From NCBI RefSeq assembly GCF_003148825.1, contig NZ_QGGZ01000004.1, forward strand, positions 434,001 through 498,000: a stretch of 64,000 bases of DNA, in the 5' to 3' direction. Of the stretch, positions 46,024 to 55,184 are shown piece after piece. The stretch comes from Streptomyces sp. CG 926 (lineage in GTDB: Bacteria; Actinomycetota; Actinomycetes; Streptomycetales; Streptomycetaceae). How positions within the stretch are numbered: position 1 is the first letter of the stretch; each line of letters starts with the position of its first letter. The notes under the pieces are model-generated. The model saw nothing but the letters and a program-made list of their open reading frames with translations. It was not told where the DNA came from and made no database searches. The position numbers and the translations under genes were made by a program.

Positions 46024-47397
46024 ATGCCTCACCCCACGCCCCCCTCCGTGCTCCGCCGACCCCAGCTGTGGATCGGGACGGGACTCATCGCCGCAGTGGT
46101 CTCCATGCTGTTCGCCCTGCTCTACGTGGGTGGCAACGTCAACCCCAAGGGCAACCTGCGCGACCTGCCCGTGGCCCTGGTCAACACCGACGGCGGAGCG
46201 GACGTCAACGGCCGCCACGTCAACCTGGGCGAGCAGATCGTCGCGGGCGTCCAGAAGGCCGCGAAGGGCGACAAGAGCATCGACTGGCAGGTCGTCAGCC
46301 GCGCGGAGGCCGACAAGCAGCTGGGCCGGGGCAAGGTCTTCGGCGCCCTCGTCATACCCGCCGACTACTCCGCCACGGTGGCCGCCCTCACCGCCCCGCA
46401 GCCCGCGGCCCAGGGCCAGGCCGCCCCGCCGACCCTGACCGTGCTGACCAACCAGGCGGCCGGCAGCATCGGCTCCTCCATGTCCTCCCAGGCCGCCCAG
46501 AAGGCCGCGCACGCCGCCTCCGCCCAGCTCGGCCAAGAGCTCCTCAAGCAGGCCGGCGCCCAGAAGACCCCGCTCCCGACGGCCGCGCAGCTGAAGCTGG
46601 CCGACCCGGTGACCGTGACCGTCGCCGACGGGCACCCCGTCGGTGCCCGCAGCGCGATGGGGCTGAGCGCCTTCTACTACGCGCTGGTCCTGGTCGTCTG
46701 CGGCATGCTCGGCGCCAACGTGGTCAACTCCCAGGTCGACACCGCGCTCGGCTACCTGCACACCGACTTCGGCCCCATCCGCAAGCGCGAACCGGTTCAG
46801 CACACCAGCCGCGTGCGCACCCTGGCCATCGGCATCGCGCTCATGCTCGGCCTGTCGCTGGTCATGGGCACCCTGGTCGAGGTCGCCACGGTCGGCATCC
46901 TCGACATGGACGCCTCGCACCTGGGTCTGCTGTGGCTCTACTCGGTCGCCACCATCGCGGTGGTGGGCATCGGAAGCCTGGCCCTGTTCGCCGCCTTCGG
47001 TACGCCCGGCATGCTGCTGGCCACCATCGTCTTCGTCGCGATGGCCGTACCCTCCTCCGGCGCCACCGTGCCCGTCCAGGCGCTGCCCGGATTCTTCCGC
47101 GCCCTCTCCGAGTTCGAGCCGCTGCGCCAGATCACCGAGGGCCTGCGCTCCCTGCTCTACTACGGAGCCCAGGCCGACGCGGGCCTGACCCGGGCCTGGG
47201 CCTCGATGGGCGTAGCCCTCGTCGCCGCGCTGGTCTTCGGCTTCGCCGTCACCCGCCTCTACGACCGCAAGGGGCTGCACCGCATCCCCCACCCGGACGC
47301 GGAGTCGGGCGCCGTGGCCCCCGCCGAGACCCCCGGGTCGCCGCAGTCCCCGAGCTCCCCGACGTCCTCCGAGACCGGTACCCCCGCCACGGCCTGA
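46024..47397 (+). CDS. YhgE/Pip-like / DUF3533 membrane protein
   Basis: 457 residues. One N-terminal helix (about 15-38), an extracytoplasmic domain (about 40-205, NPKGNLRDLPVALVNTDGG) and five C-terminal helices (about 210-410): the ABC-2 permease-like YhgE/Pip/DUF3533 layout. Family members act in export or phage-surface interactions; the substrate is unknown and no ATPase gene is adjacent. SD GGAG 5 nt upstream. Probably controlled by the divergent MerR regulator. Confidence 0.88.
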   Translation: MPHPTPPSVLRRPQLWIGTGLIAAVVSMLFALLYVGGNVNPKGNLRDLPVALVNTDGGADVNGRHVNLGEQIVAGVQKAAKGDKSIDWQVVSRAEADKQLGRGKVFGALVIPADYSATVAALTAPQPAAQGQAAPPTLTVLTNQAAGSIGSSMSSQAAQKAAHAASAQLGQELLKQAGAQKTPLPTAAQLKLADPVTVTVADGHPVGARSAMGLSAFYYALVLVVCGMLGANVVNSQVDTALGYLHTDFGPIRKREPVQHTSRVRTLAIGIALMLGLSLVMGTLVEVATVGILDMDASHLGLLWLYSVATIAVVGIGSLALFAAFGTPGMLLATIVFVAMAVPSSGATVPVQALPGFFRALSEFEPLRQITEGLRSLLYYGAQADAGLTRAWASMGVALVAALVFGFAVTRLYDRKGLHRIPHPDAESGAVAPAETPGSPQSPSSPTSSETGTPATA

Positions 47398-47550
47398 CCC
47401 TCGGCTCGGACAGCCCCGTCCCTCGTATGCGCGAGGGGCGGGGCTTCCTTGTGCGGTCCGCCACCGCGGTGGATCGGGGGAGGTTTTCGGGCACATATCC
47501 CGAAGGGTGATGAGCAGCCCGCCGTCGCACATGTGTCAGCAGGGGGCGCC

Positions 47551-48495
47551 ATGAGGTACGACCTGTCCGATCGCCTGGTGGTGGGGATCGCTTCCAGCGC
47601 CCTGTTCGACCTGACCGACGGTGACGCGGTGTTCCGGGAGCAGGGTGAGGACGCCTACCGGACCTACCAGGAGACGCATGTCGACGAACTCCTGGCCAAA
47701 GGAGTGGCGTTCCCGTTCGTCAGACGTCTGCTGTCGTTGAACGACCTCTCGGATCAGGCCGACCCCCTGGTCGAGGTCATCATCCTCTCGCGCAACGACC
47801 CGGACACCGGGATGCGCGTGATGCGTTCGATCAAGGCGTACGGTCTCCCGATCAGTCGGGCGGTCTTCCGGCAGGGCCGCCCCTCGCACCCCTTCATGCC
47901 TGCGCTCAACATGTCGCTGTTCCTGTCGGCCGACGGACCTGACATCCGGGAGGCGGTCGCGGCCGGGCTGCCCGCGGGACACGTCCTCAGAACGGGACGC
48001 GTGGACGACGAGAGCGATCCCGAACTGCGGATCGCCTTCGACTTCGACGGGGTGTTGGCGGGCGACGCGGCCGAGCGGGTCTACCAGCGGGGTGGGGTCG
48101 ACGAGTTCCGCGCCTTCGAAGTCCGCAATGCCGCCACCCCGCACGATCCGGGACCGCTGCGAGAGTTCCTGGCCGGCGTCAACCGCATCCAGCGTCTCGA
48201 AGAAGCGCGGCGCCGAGCGGATGGTGCGTACCGGCCCCGCCTACGCGTCTGCCTGGTCACCGCTCGGGACGCCCCCTCGCACGAACGCGCCCTGGCGAGC
48301 CTCAAGAAGTGGGGACTGCGGGTCAACGACGCCTTCTTCCTCGGCGGCATCGACAAGGCCGCCGTCATGAAGGCCCTCGACCCGCACATCTTCTTCGACG
48401 ACCAGGTCGCCAATCTCCACGGCACCGCCCAGGGCACCCCGAGCGTCCACATCCCCTTCGGTGCGATCAATTCGCCCCCTCCCCCGACGGCCTGA
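47551..48495 (+). CDS. Cytosolic 5'-nucleotidase I-like protein
   Basis: 314 residues. HAD-like nucleotidase pattern: DLSDRLVVGIASSALFDL, IAFDFDGVLAGD (nucleophile Asp motif DFDGV), CLVTARDAPSHERAL and DPHIFFDDQ. Matches the cytosolic 5'-nucleotidase family (PF06189 type), which dephosphorylates nucleoside monophosphates. ATG at 47551 with AGGGGG upstream. Confidence 0.88.
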   Translation: MRYDLSDRLVVGIASSALFDLTDGDAVFREQGEDAYRTYQETHVDELLAKGVAFPFVRRLLSLNDLSDQADPLVEVIILSRNDPDTGMRVMRSIKAYGLPISRAVFRQGRPSHPFMPALNMSLFLSADGPDIREAVAAGLPAGHVLRTGRVDDESDPELRIAFDFDGVLAGDAAERVYQRGGVDEFRAFEVRNAATPHDPGPLREFLAGVNRIQRLEEARRRADGAYRPRLRVCLVTARDAPSHERALASLKKWGLRVNDAFFLGGIDKAAVMKALDPHIFFDDQVANLHGTAQGTPSVHIPFGAINSPPPPTA

Positions 48496-48538
48496 CGTCC
48501 GCGTTGTTCTGTTACGGGGCCATGACACTCCAGCGCTT

Positions 48539-48580
48539 TTGAACACGATCAACAATCACTAGATTATTGAACATGGTCAA
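48539..48580 (+). promoter_or_regulatory. Paired TTGAACA-type operator boxes, probable leaderless promoter
   Basis: TTGAACACGATCAA (48539-48552) and TTGAACATGGTCAA (48567-48580) match at 12 of 14 positions and together form an imperfect inverted repeat. A -10-like TAGATTAT (48560-48567) lies between them. The second box contains the ATG start at 48573, and there is no Shine-Dalgarno, so the mRNA is probably leaderless and repressed by a protein (TetR-like site) encoded elsewhere. Confidence 0.72.
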
Positions 48581-49313
48581 AAGTGAGTACGGGGCATGGG
48601 TGGGCGAGTTCGAGGCTGAGCGGGAACGCCGAGCGGCTCTGGGCGACCCCGACTGGGGGAAGGGCGCGCAGCTGCCCGCCGCCATCGTCCGTAGCATCCA
48701 GAAGTTCCAGGTGGGTGAGGACGGCGACGGCTCCGCGCTCACCGCCAAGGCCGACCTCGCGGGCGATCCGGTCTACTCCCGGGCGGTCCGGCTCTTCATC
48801 GCCGAGGAACAGAACCACGCGCGCATGTTGAAGCTGCTGCTGGCCGCCGGCGGGGCCGAGACCCTCGACGGGCACTGGAGCGACGCGGCCTTCGTCCGGG
48901 TACGGCGGCTGCTCGGGCTGCGGGTGGAGCTGCTGGTGCTGATGATCGCCGAGGTGGTGGCCCTGGGGTACTACCGAGCCCTGCGCGACGGCGCCACCGA
49001 CCCGCTGACCACCGAGGTCGCGGGCCGGATCCTGGCGGACGAGGAACGGCACGTCCCCTTCCACTGCCTCCGCCTGCGCGAGGGGCTCGCCGGGCTCCCC
49101 CGACCCGCCCGCCGGGCGGTGACGACCGGCTGGCGCGGACTCCTGGCCGGCGCCGCCGCCTTGGTCGCGGTGGACCACGGTCCGGCCTTGCGCACCCTCG
49201 GGGTGGACCGCGGCGCCTTCGTCGCGCGGACCGTGCGCTCCTCCGCGTGGATGGCCCGCGCGATGGAGGGCGGGCCGGTGCCCGCGCCGGCGGAGGTGGG
49301 CGCGGACGTCTGA
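48573..49313 (+). CDS. Ferritin-like domain protein
   Basis: 246 residues. Four-helix ferritin-like fold with di-metal ligands in EEQNHARML and DEERHVPFHC (both E-x-x-H patterns). Probably an iron-dependent oxidase or hydroxylase of unknown substrate. The ATG follows no Shine-Dalgarno and lies inside the second TTGAACA box, so translation is probably leaderless. The C-terminal third (after about 170) is helical with few motifs. Confidence 0.82.
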   Translation: MVKSEYGAWVGEFEAERERRAALGDPDWGKGAQLPAAIVRSIQKFQVGEDGDGSALTAKADLAGDPVYSRAVRLFIAEEQNHARMLKLLLAAGGAETLDGHWSDAAFVRVRRLLGLRVELLVLMIAEVVALGYYRALRDGATDPLTTEVAGRILADEERHVPFHCLRLREGLAGLPRPARRAVTTGWRGLLAGAAALVAVDHGPALRTLGVDRGAFVARTVRSSAWMARAMEGGPVPAPAEVGADV

Positions 49314-49380
49314 CCTGCACGGCCGACCGCCCAGACCACCCAGGCCGCCCTCGTCGGTGTCCGCGGCCGGGTGCCCGCCG

Positions 49381-50307
49381 TCACATCGGGGAGGTGCCGG
49401 TGGAGGTCGAGAACGGCATGGCCGCCGGGTCGGTGCGGCGCGGTGACGCCCGCTCACCACCGGTGTCCGCGCCACGGCCCGCGCCGAGGCCGTCGAGCAG
49501 GCGCAGACCGTCCTCGGCGGGGCTGCCCGGGGCCGCGGACAACACCAGCAGCTCCATGCCCGATTCCCCCGGCAGGGCGAAGTTCTCCTGGTGCAGTTCC
49601 AGAAGTCCCACCAACGGGTGCCGGAATGCCTTGCGTCCATGCGTGCGGGCGCGCACGTCCGCGCGGGCCCAGAGGCGGCGGAACCGCTCACTGCGCATCG
49701 CCAGTTCCCCGATGAGCGAGGCCAGGCGGGGGTCGTCGGGGTGCTGTCCGGCGGCCAGACGCAGGTGCCCGACCACGTCGAGGGTGCACTGCTCCCAGTC
49801 CGCGTACAGGCCGCGCTCCGCCTCCTCCAGGAAGATGTGCCGCGCGGTGTTCAGGCCCGGCACGGCCCGACCGTAGAGGAGCCCGGCCAGACGGTTCCCG
49901 GCGAGCACGTCCAGCCGGTGGTCCATGATCAGCGCGGGCGCGCCGACGACCAGGTCGAGGACGCGCAGCACCTCCGGCCGGACCCTCGCCCGGCCTCCGG
50001 CCGGCTGTGCTCCCTTGCCCGGCGCCTTCGCACCGCGGCGGTGCTGCCGCGCGAGCCGGCAGAGGTGCTCGCGTTCGGTCCCGTCGAGGCCGAGGACTTC
50101 GGCGAGCGCGTCGAGCACCTGCTCGGACGGCTGGGTCGCGCGGCACTGCTCCAGCCGCACGTAGTAGTCGACGCTGACGCCCGACAGGTGCGCGACCTCC
50201 TCGCGGCGCAGCCCTGCCACCCGGCGGCGCCTGTCGGTGGGGATACCGGCGGCCGCCGGGTCGACCCGGGAGCGCCGGGTCCGTAGGAAGCCCGCAAGAT
50301 CGTCCAT
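49381..50307 (-). CDS. XRE-family regulator with MmyB-like ligand-binding domain
   Basis: 308 residues. N-terminal helix-turn-helix (about 5-75, RRRRVAGLRREEVAHLSGVSVDYYVRLEQ) and a MmyB/PAS-like C-terminal domain (about 110-270). ATG at 50307 with GGAGGGC upstream. Divergent from an NAD(P)H quinone-oxidoreductase-like gene, which it probably controls. This arrangement is common in Streptomyces. Confidence 0.92.
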   Translation of the reverse strand: MDDLAGFLRTRRSRVDPAAAGIPTDRRRRVAGLRREEVAHLSGVSVDYYVRLEQCRATQPSEQVLDALAEVLGLDGTEREHLCRLARQHRRGAKAPGKGAQPAGGRARVRPEVLRVLDLVVGAPALIMDHRLDVLAGNRLAGLLYGRAVPGLNTARHIFLEEAERGLYADWEQCTLDVVGHLRLAAGQHPDDPRLASLIGELAMRSERFRRLWARADVRARTHGRKAFRHPLVGLLELHQENFALPGESGMELLVLSAAPGSPAEDGLRLLDGLGAGRGADTGGERASPRRTDPAAMPFSTSTGTSPM

Positions 50308-50445
50308 GCCCTCCAGTATGGCCTCGGCGAGGACCGCGAGGGTGGCCCTGTCGGTACCAGGAAGTCCGGTCCGACGGAAGCGGCGCCCCTGAACGACGGG
50401 GGCCGTGGCGACCAGGATCGGGGCATCCGATCCGAAGGAGTTCCC

Positions 50446-51225
50446 ATGAAGACGCTGATCGTCCACGCCCACCCGGAGCCGAAGTCCCTCAACAGCTCGC
50501 TGAAGGACCTCGCGGTGTCCACCTTGGAGGGCGCCGGGCACGAGGTGCGGGTGAGCGATCTGTACGCGATGAACTGGAAGGCGGTCGTGGACGGCGCGGA
50601 CTACGGCCCCCACGCGTCGAGTCCGCTGAGGGTCGCCGCGGATTCAGGGCGGGCCTTCGAGGCCGGCACGCTCACTCCGGACGTCCTCGCCGAGCAGGAG
50701 AAGCTGCTGTGGGCCGACACGATCATCTTCCAGTTCCCGCTGTGGTGGTACACGATGCCCGCGATCCTGAAGGGTTGGGTGGACCGGGTGTTCACCTACC
50801 GCTTCGCCTACGGCGTCGGCGAGCACAGCGACACGAAGTACGGCGAGCGCTTCGGCGAAGGCACCCTCGCGGGCCGGAAGGCCCTGCTGTCGGTGACCGT
50901 CGGCGGCCCGGAGTCGCACTACTCCGCTCGCGGGATCAACGGTCCCATCGACGACCTGTTGTTCCCGATCCACCACGGCATCCTCTACTACCCGGGCATC
51001 GAGCCGCTGCCGCCGTTCGTGCTCCACGGCACCGACCGGATGACCGCCGAGGAGTACGCGGACGCCGCCGAGGCCTGGGAACGGCGTCTCCTCACGCTCG
51101 GGTCGACCGAGCCGATCGGATTCCGTCGACAGAACTTCGGTGACTACGAGATCCCCTCCCTGCATCTGAAGGAGGGGCTGGAGCCCGCGGGCCGCACCGG
51201 CTTCGGGCTGCATCGGCGCGGCTGA
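50446..51225 (+). CDS. NAD(P)H dehydrogenase (quinone)-like flavoprotein (NQO1/MdaB fold)
   Basis: 259 residues, flavodoxin-like fold. FMN/FAD region VHAHPEPKSLNSSL, then the NQO1-type FQFPLWWYTMPAILKGWVDRVF and TVGGPESHYSARGINGPIDDLLFPIHHGILYY. Two-electron reduction of quinones or nitro compounds; probable redox-stress role. Divergent from the MmyB-like regulator gene. Confidence 0.9.
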   Translation: MKTLIVHAHPEPKSLNSSLKDLAVSTLEGAGHEVRVSDLYAMNWKAVVDGADYGPHASSPLRVAADSGRAFEAGTLTPDVLAEQEKLLWADTIIFQFPLWWYTMPAILKGWVDRVFTYRFAYGVGEHSDTKYGERFGEGTLAGRKALLSVTVGGPESHYSARGINGPIDDLLFPIHHGILYYPGIEPLPPFVLHGTDRMTAEEYADAAEAWERRLLTLGSTEPIGFRRQNFGDYEIPSLHLKEGLEPAGRTGFGLHRRG

Positions 51226-51265
51226 GCCCGCCCCGCGCCCGTCCCGCACCCGCACCCGCACCCGC

Positions 51266-51289
51266 CGGGCCCGTTGCCGAACGGGCCCG
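51266..51289. terminator. Hairpin between convergent genes
   Basis: Perfect 10-bp stem CGGGCCCGTT with a 4-nt loop (GCCG), between the quinone oxidoreductase gene and lstF. Suited to terminate both; it isolates the lst operon's 3' end. Confidence 0.75.
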
Positions 51290-51297
51290 AGGCGGCC

Positions 51298-51999
51298 TCA
51301 AGAAGAGGAAGCCGGTGCGGGCGACCCGAGCAGAGCCCGGGTGACCTCGGGCGCGTGGGCGGCGAAAGGACCGAGGTCGGTGGCGCGGGGATAGGCGGGA
51401 TGGTCACGGTAGGTGTGGAGCCGGTCCAGCGCCCGCAGGCCGTAGTACGCGGACGGTTCGGCCGCCGCGACGGGTTCGGGGTGGGCCGTCCCTGCCGCGA
51501 CCACCGGGAGGATCTGCTCGAACAGCGCCTGGCAGGCGCGGATGCCGCGGAGCATGACGTGGTGGTAGCGGTCCTCGGGCCCGATGGGGAAACGGCGCTC
51601 GGCCAGGACCGGACCGGTGTCGATGCCCGCGTCGACCTCGTGCGCGGTGGCGCCGTACTCGGTGTCGCCGTTCAGCAGGGCGAACAGGACGGCCACGGAG
51701 GGCAGTCCGCGATGCCGCGGCAGCAGCCCGTTGTGGATGTTGACGATGCGCAGACCCTCGGCCCGGAGCAGGGGTTCCCGGAAGATCTGCCGGTTGTTGA
51801 GGGACCACACGATGCCGTCGGTAGCGGCCCGGGAGAGCGTGTCGGCGTGGGCGTTGACGTCGGCCGCCGCGAGGTGGGGGGCGTCGGCGGCCGCGGCGTC
51901 CAGCGGGTCGGCGGAGCAGACCAGGTCGACCGGGTGGCCGTGGCCGGCCGCGTGGGTGACGGCGCGGCGGAGCAGGGCTCCTTCCCCGACGAAGATCAT
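51298..51999 (-). CDS. lstF: Formyltransferase, lipstatin-type cluster (LstF-like)
   Basis: 233 residues of the N10-formyl-tetrahydrofolate formyltransferase fold. The catalytic Asn-His-Asp pattern is present: NIHNGLLPRHRGLPS and AHEVDAGIDTGPVL. In the lipstatin pathway this step N-formylates the amino acid side chain, here the one loaded by the NRPS. ATG-TGA coupled to lstE (ATGA). It lacks the C-terminal OB domain of full methionyl-tRNA formyltransferases, supporting a tailoring role. Confidence 0.88.
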   Translation of the reverse strand: MIFVGEGALLRRAVTHAAGHGHPVDLVCSADPLDAAAADAPHLAAADVNAHADTLSRAATDGIVWSLNNRQIFREPLLRAEGLRIVNIHNGLLPRHRGLPSVAVLFALLNGDTEYGATAHEVDAGIDTGPVLAERRFPIGPEDRYHHVMLRGIRACQALFEQILPVVAAGTAHPEPVAAAEPSAYYGLRALDRLHTYRDHPAYPRATDLGPFAAHAPEVTRALLGSPAPASSS

Positions 52000-54900
52000 G
52001 CCGATGCCTCCTCGCGGGCGGCGGTCAGGTGCTCGCAGACCTGTCCGAGGGTCAGGTCCCTTACCAGGCAGTCGAGACGGCCGGTGAACTGTCGGGCCTG
52101 ATCGGGGGTGAGCAGGTCCGAGGAGACGGCGGCGAGCATCTCGACGAGGGCCAAGGAATCTCCGCCGAGGGCGTGGAAGTCCGATTCGGCCGACAGCAGT
52201 GCCCCGTCGACGCCGAGGACCTCCGCCCAGTGCTGTCTGACACGTGCGTCCAGGGTGACGGGCGCGGCCGCGGCCGCCGCCGGCGCGGAGTGGGTGAACG
52301 GGTCGGGGAAGGCGGCGAGATCGGTCTTGCCGCTGACCGTGCTCGGCAGGGCGTCGATCACCACGACGTGGGCGGGGACGAGGTACGCGGGAAGCGTCCG
52401 GGCCAGTTCGGTGCGCAGGGCGCCACCCAGGTCCCCGCGTTCCGCGGGATCGGCGGCGTGCGGCAGTACGTACGCGCAGAGCACGGTCGTCGTGGAGTGC
52501 GGGCGGCGGCGGGGTACCACGACGGCGCGGTGCACGGCCGGGTGCGCTTCGAGGGCGGCGACGACCTCCGCGGGATCGACGCGGTGCCCGGCGATCTTCA
52601 CCTGCTCGTCGATGCGCCCGGCGAACTCGACCGATCCGTCGGCCAGTCGGCGTCCGAGATCACCGGTGCGGTAGGCCCGGACGCCGTCCGGGCCGGTGGT
52701 GAAGGGTGAGGGACGGCCGTCGGGCGGACCGAGGTAGCCACGGGCCACCTGGACCCCGCGTACGACGATCTCGCCGGTGCGGCCGGCGTCGCCCGGTCCG
52801 GCGCCGATGGTCTCGCCGTTCTCGGTGACGAGGTCGACCTGGGCGTACGGGCCGGGGAGGCCGATCGGGACGGTGGCGCCGCTCTCCGCCCCGTCCACGG
52901 TGTGGGCGAGTACGGCGACGGTCGCCTCGGTGGGCCCGTACCCGTTGATCACACGGCAGTCGGCCCCGAAGACGGCGTGCGCGGAGCGTACGGCGGTGGG
53001 GGTGAGGGGCTCGCCGCCCAGCAGCAGGGTGCGCAGGCGGTGCTCGGGGCCGCCGCCCGCGGCGCCGAGCAGGGCGAGGTGGGAGGGCGTGAGCGCGAGG
53101 GTGTCCGCACGGTGTCCGGCGACGAGTTCGCGCAGCGTGGCGGGCGAGGGCGGACCGGGGGCGAGGACGACCGTGCCGCCGGCCGACAGCGGCAGGAAGA
53201 GCGGGAAGCACGAGATGTCGAAGGCGTAGGAGGAGGCGAAGCCGAAGCGCGTACGCCCGGTGACGTGGCAGACCTCGGTCATCCAGCGGACGAATCCCAT
53301 GAGGCTGCCGTGCTCGATCTGCACGCCCTTGGGGCGCCCGGTGGAACCGGAGGTGTGGATGACGTACGCGAGGTCCGCGGGCCGCACGTCCGCCACCGCG
53401 TCCGGCTCGGTGGCCGGGCTGTCGAGCAGTTCCTCGACGGTGAGCAGGGTGCCGGGGACGAACGGGGCGAGATCCTCGGCGAGGTGGCGTCGGGTCAGGC
53501 AGACGTCGACGGCGGCGGCCTGGAGGATCTCGCCGATCCGTACGCCGGGATGGCCGGGGTCGAGCGGCACGTAGGCGGCGCCCGCCTTGAGGATGCCCCA
53601 CAGGGCGGCCACACCGGCGGACGTGCGGTCGACGACCAGTCCCACCAGGTCCTCGCGTCCTACGCCGCGGTGCCGGAGCCCGGCCGCGACGGCATCGGAA
53701 CGTCGGTCAAGTTCTGCGTACGTGACCACGCCCTCGGGCCCGTCGAGCGCGGGCGCGTCGGGGGTGCGGGCGACCTGGGCACGGAAGGCGTCCACGACGG
53801 TGCCCTCGGGTACCGCCGGGACCGCCGGGACCGCGACGGCGGCCGGTGCGGGCACGGCCGGTGCGGGCACGGGCGGAGCGGGGTGCGCGGTGCGTGGTGC
53901 GGGGCCCGTGGCCACGGCGGCCGTGGCGGCGAGGCCGGCCAGGACCATGTCCAGCAACTGCCCCGCACGGGCGGCGAGGTCCGGACCCGCGCCACGGACG
54001 CCCAGGGTGATCTCGGTCGCCGTCTCGGTCTCGGCGGCGACCAGGGAGAGCGGAACCAGGGGGGCGTGCACCGGCAGGGCGTAGGCCGTGGACGCCGTGA
54101 AGCCGCCGCCGGAGAACTCCGCCGGGTCCAGCCGGCCGAGATGGGAGACGACGGCCGAGGCGAGGTGCCGGTCGGTACGTGAGGCCACGGCCTGGGCGGT
54201 GCGCAGCAGAGCGGCGGTCACCGGCCGGGGCAGCGGCGCGAGGGCCGTTTCGAAGCCGGCGGCGAGTTCACGGTCCTCGGCCAGGGCGGCCAGCAGGGAG
54301 GTGTGCGCGGCCGTCCAGTCGGCCCCGGGGCGCAGGTCCAGGAACAGCGGCAGGCTCAGGTTGCCGGTGGCCGCGATCCCGGGGCGGTGGCGGCGCAGGT
54401 CGACGGGGACCATGACACGGGTGTCGAGTCGGGTGGCGTCGGCCAGGGCCTGGGCGAGGCGGGCGGTGAGCGCGGAGTGGCGGCCGGGCAGGGTGCGGCG
54501 CAGCCACAGCGTCCGGAGCGGGCGCCCGGCGCCGTCGGCCGAGCCGAGCGGGGAGCGCCGGGGAGGCGTCGGCGTGGGCCGCGCCCGGGTGCTGCCGAGC
54601 CGGCGCAGCAGTCCGGCGTCGGTGTCCGCGTCGAGGGCGGGCCGGGCGGGCTCGCCGCGCAGGGCCCGGAAGACCTCCCGTACCCAGGTCAGGGCGCCGT
54701 GGCCGTCCATCATGGCGTGCGAGGCGCTGAAGACGAGGGTGGTGGTCCCCGTCCCGCCCGCCCCGCCCGCCCCGCCCGCCCCGCCCGTCCCGGGCACGAT
54801 CAGCAGTTCGCAGCCCGGCGGCTCCGCCCGCCGCGAGGGTCCGGCGGGCAATTCGACCGTTCCGGGAGCCGAGTCGGTGTACGCACCGGCGCGCGGTACG

Positions 54901-55184
54901 TCGTACCGCACCTGCGGCGGCGGCCCCCCGACGGTCCACATCGCGCCGGCGCGCACGAGCCGTGATCCCGGGCAGGACTCGGCGGCCCGCGCCACGGCCG
55001 CCCGGACGTCCTCGGCATCGGGTACGCCCTCGCCCTCGACGACGATGCGCAGGGCCATGGCCCCGCGGGGGTCCCCGGCGGAAAGGTAGAGGCGTTCGGT
55101 GGGCGACACCGGGCGCCGGTAGCGGGTGTCCGCACCGGTGCGGAGATCGACGTCGGTACCGGCACCGACCTGATGGGGCGTCAT
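51996..55184 (-). CDS. lstE: NRPS with C-A-PCP domains, lipstatin-type cluster (LstE-like)
   Basis: 1062 residues. Condensation-type domain (about 20-430) with active-site His in SHAMMDG (His156; first His of HHxxxDG is Ser); adenylation domain (about 465-960; YVIHTSGSTGRPKG, NGYGPTEATV, YRTGD, GRIDEQVKIAGHR); carrier domain with ALGGDS (about 980-1055). No thioesterase. By analogy to lipstatin it activates an amino acid and esterifies it to the beta-lactone hydroxyl. Substrate not predicted safely. A Gly-Ala-Gly microsatellite lies just before the active His. Confidence 0.88.
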   Translation of the reverse strand: MTPHQVGAGTDVDLRTGADTRYRRPVSPTERLYLSAGDPRGAMALRIVVEGEGVPDAEDVRAAVARAAESCPGSRLVRAGAMWTVGGPPPQVRYDVPRAGAYTDSAPGTVELPAGPSRRAEPPGCELLIVPGTGGAGGAGGAGGTGTTTLVFSASHAMMDGHGALTWVREVFRALRGEPARPALDADTDAGLLRRLGSTRARPTPTPPRRSPLGSADGAGRPLRTLWLRRTLPGRHSALTARLAQALADATRLDTRVMVPVDLRRHRPGIAATGNLSLPLFLDLRPGADWTAAHTSLLAALAEDRELAAGFETALAPLPRPVTAALLRTAQAVASRTDRHLASAVVSHLGRLDPAEFSGGGFTASTAYALPVHAPLVPLSLVAAETETATEITLGVRGAGPDLAARAGQLLDMVLAGLAATAAVATGPAPRTAHPAPPVPAPAVPAPAAVAVPAVPAVPEGTVVDAFRAQVARTPDAPALDGPEGVVTYAELDRRSDAVAAGLRHRGVGREDLVGLVVDRTSAGVAALWGILKAGAAYVPLDPGHPGVRIGEILQAAAVDVCLTRRHLAEDLAPFVPGTLLTVEELLDSPATEPDAVADVRPADLAYVIHTSGSTGRPKGVQIEHGSLMGFVRWMTEVCHVTGRTRFGFASSYAFDISCFPLFLPLSAGGTVVLAPGPPSPATLRELVAGHRADTLALTPSHLALLGAAGGGPEHRLRTLLLGGEPLTPTAVRSAHAVFGADCRVINGYGPTEATVAVLAHTVDGAESGATVPIGLPGPYAQVDLVTENGETIGAGPGDAGRTGEIVVRGVQVARGYLGPPDGRPSPFTTGPDGVRAYRTGDLGRRLADGSVEFAGRIDEQVKIAGHRVDPAEVVAALEAHPAVHRAVVVPRRRPHSTTTVLCAYVLPHAADPAERGDLGGALRTELARTLPAYLVPAHVVVIDALPSTVSGKTDLAAFPDPFTHSAPAAAAAAPVTLDARVRQHWAEVLGVDGALLSAESDFHALGGDSLALVEMLAAVSSDLLTPDQARQFTGRLDCLVRDLTLGQVCEHLTAAREEASA

